NCBI GenBank assembly: GCA_947630935.1
Contig: CANRJL010000005.1
Coordinates: 1-17,979, forward strand
DNA from: an uncultured Bacilli bacterium
GTDB lineage: Bacteria > Bacillota_I > Bacilli_A > RF39 > UBA660
Reading direction: 5' to 3'
DNA length: 17,979 nucleotides
Shown here: positions 14,771 to 17,979 of the stretch, piece by piece
How the letters are laid out: every line of letters starts with the position of its first letter
How positions within the stretch are numbered: the stretch's first letter is position 1
Notes under the pieces: model-generated
Seen by the model: only the letters and a program-made list of their open reading frames with translations
The model's database searches: none
What the model was told of the DNA's origin: nothing
Translations under genes and position numbers: made by a program

Positions 14771-15757
14771 TTAACATTTTTCACTTACATAAGTTACTGA
14801 AATACTGTCAACAACAATTAATTTATCAGAAGAATTATTAAGAGAAAACTCTATTTTATTTATTAACTGCGGAATTTCTACTTTATAATTGGCATCAGAG
14901 TATGAGTAATTAACGTTGGTCACAACACCTATCCAAGAAAAACCACCCATAGATTGATTTTGACTAACAGTAAAATTTGGAGAAGCATTAATATTTGAAG
15001 CAACATATCCTATACTATAACAACCAGGTAGTATTGGGACATAAGGTCCATATTGAATCACCCCTTTTAATAAATATATATTACCAAAAGCCCTTTTACA
15101 ATTGTCTGTACAATCAAGACCATTATTAACTGTAAAAGTTCCATTTATATTATAAGTCTCTTGTTTTGTGGTTTTTAAACCATTATTTCCAGTTGCCGTA
15201 CATTCTACGGTATGTTTCCCTAATATATTTATATCACTTATTTTACTTACTACTTTATTATTATAACTTGTTACTTTACATTCTAACGTACCACCTAATC
15301 GCCCAAATCTAGCAGTTGCTATTCCAGAATTATTAGTAGAATAATAGCTCCCAGATGTCAACATTGTTATTTCAGGCACGGTTGTATCTTTTTCTACTTT
15401 GAAATACAACGAACATCTTGTTTTAGCTTTGGTTAAATTTTTAACTTTTGGGGTCCATTCTTCTTCATCCCATTCTACTTCAGCATCATTATCACATACA
15501 GCATGGTCATAGACTAAATTATCAGCATTATTTTTCTTTGGAATATCTTCTAACCAAGTAGTCCCATTATAATAGGCAAAATAAACATCACTATGACCAT
15601 AATAATTTACTTTGCCATTTACAAATTCAAAACTTTTGCTCACTTGATACATAGAAAATGTTTTGCCCAACAAATAAGATGCAATTATACTTATAACAAT
15701 GAATGTGCCTATAATTGCTTTTTTATATTTATTTTTTTCTAACCTTTTTAGTTTCAT
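14771..15757 (-). CDS. Membrane-anchored surface protein, paralog C (shared N-module, Ig-like domain, divergent tip)
   Basis: 328 residues with the same three-part plan as paralog B: basic tail and membrane helix (about 13-32), the conserved Cys-pair module to about residue 123, an Ig-like domain (about 127-204, DTTVPEITML...YNING), and a C-terminal beta-rich domain (CTDNCKRAFG, VIQYGPYVPILPGCYSIGYVASNINASPNF, ending SEKC). The terminal domain differs from B at many positions while its Cys, Gly-Pro-Tyr and Pro-Gly-Cys-Tyr landmarks are kept; this is the pattern expected if the exposed tip diversifies and the anchor is held constant. Its poly-G promoter differs from that of B in spacing. The gene lies directly after the terminator of the VirD4-like gene, so transcription is separate. 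Function is unknown. Confidence 0.85.
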   Translation of the reverse strand: MKLKRLEKNKYKKAIIGTFIVISIIASYLLGKTFSMYQVSKSFEFVNGKVNYYGHSDVYFAYYNGTTWLEDIPKKNNADNLVYDHAVCDNDAEVEWDEEEWTPKVKNLTKAKTRCSLYFKVEKDTTVPEITMLTSGSYYSTNNSGIATARFGRLGGTLECKVTSYNNKVVSKISDINILGKHTVECTATGNNGLKTTKQETYNINGTFTVNNGLDCTDNCKRAFGNIYLLKGVIQYGPYVPILPGCYSIGYVASNINASPNFTVSQNQSMGGFSWIGVVTNVNYSYSDANYKVEIPQLINKIEFSLNNSSDKLIVVDSISVTYVSEKC

Positions 15758-15768
15758 CTGTTATTCTC

Positions 15769-15789
15769 TTTTCTATCTTTCATAGAAAA
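15769..15789 (-). repeat. Inverted repeat over the paralog C transcription start
   Basis: TTTTCTAT (15769-15776) and ATAGAAAA (15782-15789) with a 5-nt centre form the same repeat as in front of paralog B. It lies just downstream of the -10 box. Confidence 0.6.
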
Positions 15790-15790
15790 A

Positions 15791-15821
15791 ATTATAACAT
15801 AATACCCCCCCCCTGAGTCAA
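15791..15821 (-). promoter_or_regulatory. Poly-G spacer promoter of surface paralog C (G9, 19-bp spacing)
   Basis: On the minus strand TTGACT (15821-15816), CA, nine G (15813-15805), TATTATGT, then TATAAT (15796-15791), with TGT forming an extended -10. Spacing is 19 bp, so this copy is closer to the 17-bp optimum than A or B. Confidence 0.8.
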
Positions 15822-15861
15822 TAGAGATACTTCTAAAATAAACAAAAATCAAGTAAATTTG

Positions 15862-15894
15862 TAAAGAAAAAAGATAACATTTCTATCATCTTTT
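15862..15894 (-). terminator. Terminator after the VirD4-like gene
   Basis: On the minus strand AAAAGATGATA (15894-15884) pairs with TGTTATCTTTT (15879-15869) around a GAAA tetraloop, with two G-T wobbles. A T-rich run follows (to about 15862). It insulates the paralog C promoter from the upstream gene. Confidence 0.8.
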
Positions 15895-15896
15895 AA

Positions 15897-17979
15897 TTAT
15901 TCATCATCATGAAAAAAATCATCAAAAAATTCATCATCTGTAATTACATTATCATTCATGATAATTGAATCAGCATCGACATTAATTTTTGGCTTTTCAT
16001 CCATTTTTGGTTTAAAAGAATCTTTTTCTTTTTTCTTTTTAGCTTCATGCTGTAATTCCATTTGCTTTTTTTCTTTTTCTTCTTCCTCATCAAGTTCTTT
16101 CAATTTTTTATCAATATCGGCTATCATTTTATCAATTTCTTCACTTGTTAAATTTCCAGCTGGACGATTCATTCCCATATTACCTGAACTCATTCCCATT
16201 GGGTTAGAATTCATAAAAGAATTAAAGCCACCATTCATACCAGCCGGCATAAATGGATTAAACAAATTAGGATTTTCACCATTAGGATTTTCCTTTAGCA
16301 TCTGTTTTCTTTTTTCTTCCGATACAAAAGACTTTATATCAAAAGTTTCCACTTTTTTAGCTTTTCGATGAGGAAAATCTAAATTTTTTCGTTCAATTCC
16401 CCAATTCATTTTAAAATCAGGCTCTAATTGAGTTTTAAAAGGTGCCATTCTTGAACGAATAATTATTGCTTGAAATAGTTTCATTTTTTGTAAATCAGTA
16501 ATTGTAACCAATGGCGTAGAAGCAGTCTTGTCTTTTTCTTTACTTTTTACTTCACCACACATTTTACTAATTTCTTCTAAAGCAGCCATTTCAGTACTTA
16601 TCAAATATATCCAATTGTTAGAATTACCTTTAATTGTTTGAGCAACTTCTTTACCATAAACATCATCTAATTGAGAAAAATTTTGAATAATAAAAGTAAA
16701 ACGGATATCTCTACTACGAGCTGCTGAAACCATGGAATCTACATCACTTAAAGGAGGCATATTTGCAAACTCATCCAAAATAAAATTTGTTCGAATAGGT
16801 AATTTGCCACCATGAACTTTTGCAACATCTATTAAAGTTTCATAACATTGTTTCAAGAAAACAGTAAGTAAACTATGATATGTTGTTTTTTCATCATGGA
16901 TAATTAAGAAAACAGCAGTTTTTTGTTCACCTATAGACCGCATATCAAAATCACTATAAGATAGCATTTCACTTAATTTTTCTCTAGAAGAAAATATTCT
17001 TATTTTTTGTCTAAAAGTAGATAAAATTCCACCTTTTGTATCATTTGGAGCATTTATCGTATTAGAAGCAAAAATATATTCTGAAGAATCAGCGCCCTTT
17101 AAATTAAAATATTCATTAATATAATGGCTTGCTGCAAAACGTTCTTCTCCAATTGTACTCATAACATTAATAGAATTTAAATTAACTTCACTTTCTTTAG
17201 CATCTTTAAACAAACCAAGAGCAAGTGCACAAAAATAATCAGCAGCACTTCTTTCCCAAAACGCCGAATCTTTATTTTTGGGGTCAACTAAAATATTTGT
17301 AGCAATATCATCTAATAATTCAGTTGCTTTATCCCGATTTCCTTGAATATAATTTCGATAAGGAGCTGTCAAAGGATTCCAAGCATTGCCATCTTCTGGG
17401 TCACGAAAATTTAATACAATAATATTATAACCTTGTTCTTTTAAATAACTTCCACAATATGTATATAACTCCCCTTTTGGGTCAGTAATTATCATACTTT
17501 CGCCTTTTTTAGCTAACACATTTACCTGAGGCTTAACAACACATTCAGATTTTCCTGAACCAGTAGTCCCAATAATTAAAGTATGATATTCACCATTATC
17601 TACCCACAAATCTGTCCCATTATTTATTAAAGGTATTCCCGCGCCAGATATATTTTTATCAATAGCTTTAATATGAACGACTCCCTTATCTTCCTTAATT
17701 TCTTTTTCTTTAGCCCATCTCGAATAACCTTTTACATCTTTTTCTTTAACATTAATTAAATGTTTACCACTTTTATCTTTTTCAAAAATATAAGAAGAAA
17801 CACTTGAAAAAATCATTACTAAAGCCATTAAAAACATAAATAAAGTTAATAATATATAATCAGGGCCAAAAGCTGGAAAAGGATTTAAACCATAAAAAGT
17901 TCCATCATTAGCAAAAGATGCAAAATTTAATACTGCAATAGCACATAAATAAAGCAAAAAAATACAAAATATTACAAAT
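15897..17979 (-). CDS. VirD4/TraG-family type IV secretion coupling protein (N-terminus cut by window edge)
   Basis: The frame stays open to the right edge with hydrophobic residues (FVIFCIFLLYLCAIAVL), so the gene begins outside; the TTG at 17957 is probably internal to the first membrane helix. Numbering from that TTG, a second membrane helix lies at about 34-58, Walker A GTTGSGKS at 130-137, ITDPKGELY at about 157-165, Walker B FILDEFANM at 392-400 and the FIIQNFSQL motif soon after. These mark the hexameric ATPase that brings relaxosome or effector substrates to a type IV secretion channel. The C-terminus is unusual: a Met/Asn/Gly/Pro-rich stretch (about 560-605), a charged coiled coil (SEEIDKMIADIDKKLKELDEEEE) and an acidic end (DDEFFDDFFHDDE), plausible as a substrate-docking tail like that of F-plasmid TraD. 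It implies a conjugative or mobilisable element continuing to the right. Confidence 0.93.
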   Translation of the reverse strand, partial: FVIFCIFLLYLCAIAVLNFASFANDGTFYGLNPFPAFGPDYILLTLFMFLMALVMIFSSVSSYIFEKDKSGKHLINVKEKDVKGYSRWAKEKEIKEDKGVVHIKAIDKNISGAGIPLINNGTDLWVDNGEYHTLIIGTTGSGKSECVVKPQVNVLAKKGESMIITDPKGELYTYCGSYLKEQGYNIIVLNFRDPEDGNAWNPLTAPYRNYIQGNRDKATELLDDIATNILVDPKNKDSAFWERSAADYFCALALGLFKDAKESEVNLNSINVMSTIGEERFAASHYINEYFNLKGADSSEYIFASNTINAPNDTKGGILSTFRQKIRIFSSREKLSEMLSYSDFDMRSIGEQKTAVFLIIHDEKTTYHSLLTVFLKQCYETLIDVAKVHGGKLPIRTNFILDEFANMPPLSDVDSMVSAARSRDIRFTFIIQNFSQLDDVYGKEVAQTIKGNSNNWIYLISTEMAALEEISKMCGEVKSKEKDKTASTPLVTITDLQKMKLFQAIIIRSRMAPFKTQLEPDFKMNWGIERKNLDFPHRKAKKVETFDIKSFVSEEKRKQMLKENPNGENPNLFNPFMPAGMNGGFNSFMNSNPMGMSSGNMGMNRPAGNLTSEEIDKMIADIDKKLKELDEEEEKEKKQMELQHEAKKKKEKDSFKPKMDEKPKINVDADSIIMNDNVITDDEFFDDFFHDDE

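Larger units (their letters stand above)
13648..15821 (-). repeat. Tandem direct duplication: paralog B unit and paralog C unit
   Basis: Units 13648-14703 and 14771-15821 each hold a poly-G promoter, inverted repeat, leader and gene in the same orientation. The first 133 codons differ at only about a dozen residues. The Ig-like segment is also close. The last 120 residues have diverged strongly. The 67-base gap (14704-14770) has no clear terminator, so paralog C transcripts may run into B. Confidence 0.85.

Noticed and set aside
15958..16371. Plus-strand open frame of 137 codons opposite the C-terminus of the VirD4-like gene.
   Set aside because: It is the antisense of low-complexity Lys/Glu/Met/Asn codons, giving a Phe/Ser/Ile-rich product; the minus frame is the real gene.

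Overview
The window is AT-rich and uses the standard code (TGG for Trp, TGA as a stop in one gene). Its gene content is that of a low-GC Bacillota of the class Bacilli (an Erysipelotrichales/RF39-like gut lineage is my guess from family recall, not proof). Genes of the CotJ spore-coat system suggest an endospore former or a recent descendant of one. Genes are tightly packed, no interval above 300 bases lacks a gene, and I see no rRNA, tRNA, CRISPR array or insertion sequence.

Layout. 1-2916 (minus): lgt (lipoprotein diacylglyceryl transferase) translationally coupled to tex (S1-domain RNA-binding protein, cut by the left edge). 3010-3702 (plus): an orphan gene of unknown function with a strong promoter and terminator. 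3776-4975 (minus): surface-protein paralog A. 5057-8469 (minus): uvrA followed by a HAD phosphatase. 8618-10275 (minus): a small charged protein and the ribosome-assembly GTPase der. 10423-12464 (minus): a likely operon of a membrane-anchored thioredoxin-fold protein, trmL, a zinc-ribbon membrane protein and a UPF0316/DUF2179-type membrane protein. 12586-13573 (plus): a cotJA-cotJB fusion gene overlapping cotJC. 13648-15757 (minus): tandem surface-protein paralogs B and C. 15897-17979 (minus): a VirD4/TraG type IV coupling ATPase, open at the right edge, which suggests that a conjugative element or chromosomal type IV secretion locus continues beyond the window.

Most notable signal. The three surface-protein paralogs share an N-terminal module (short basic tail, one membrane helix, about 90 extracellular residues with two conserved Cys) joined to different distal domains. 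In front of each gene is the same unusual promoter: TTGACT, CA(T), an uninterrupted run of 9-10 G, then an extended -10 (TGnTAtAAT-like). The G run lies in the -35/-10 spacer, giving spacings of 21 (A), 21 (B) and 19 bp (C), all above the 17-bp optimum. Slipped-strand changes in the run would retune or switch each promoter independently. This is the logic of Neisseria porA (poly-G spacer) and Mycoplasma vlp (poly-A spacer). I infer a dispersed, phase-variable surface-antigen family; this rests on sequence pattern only.
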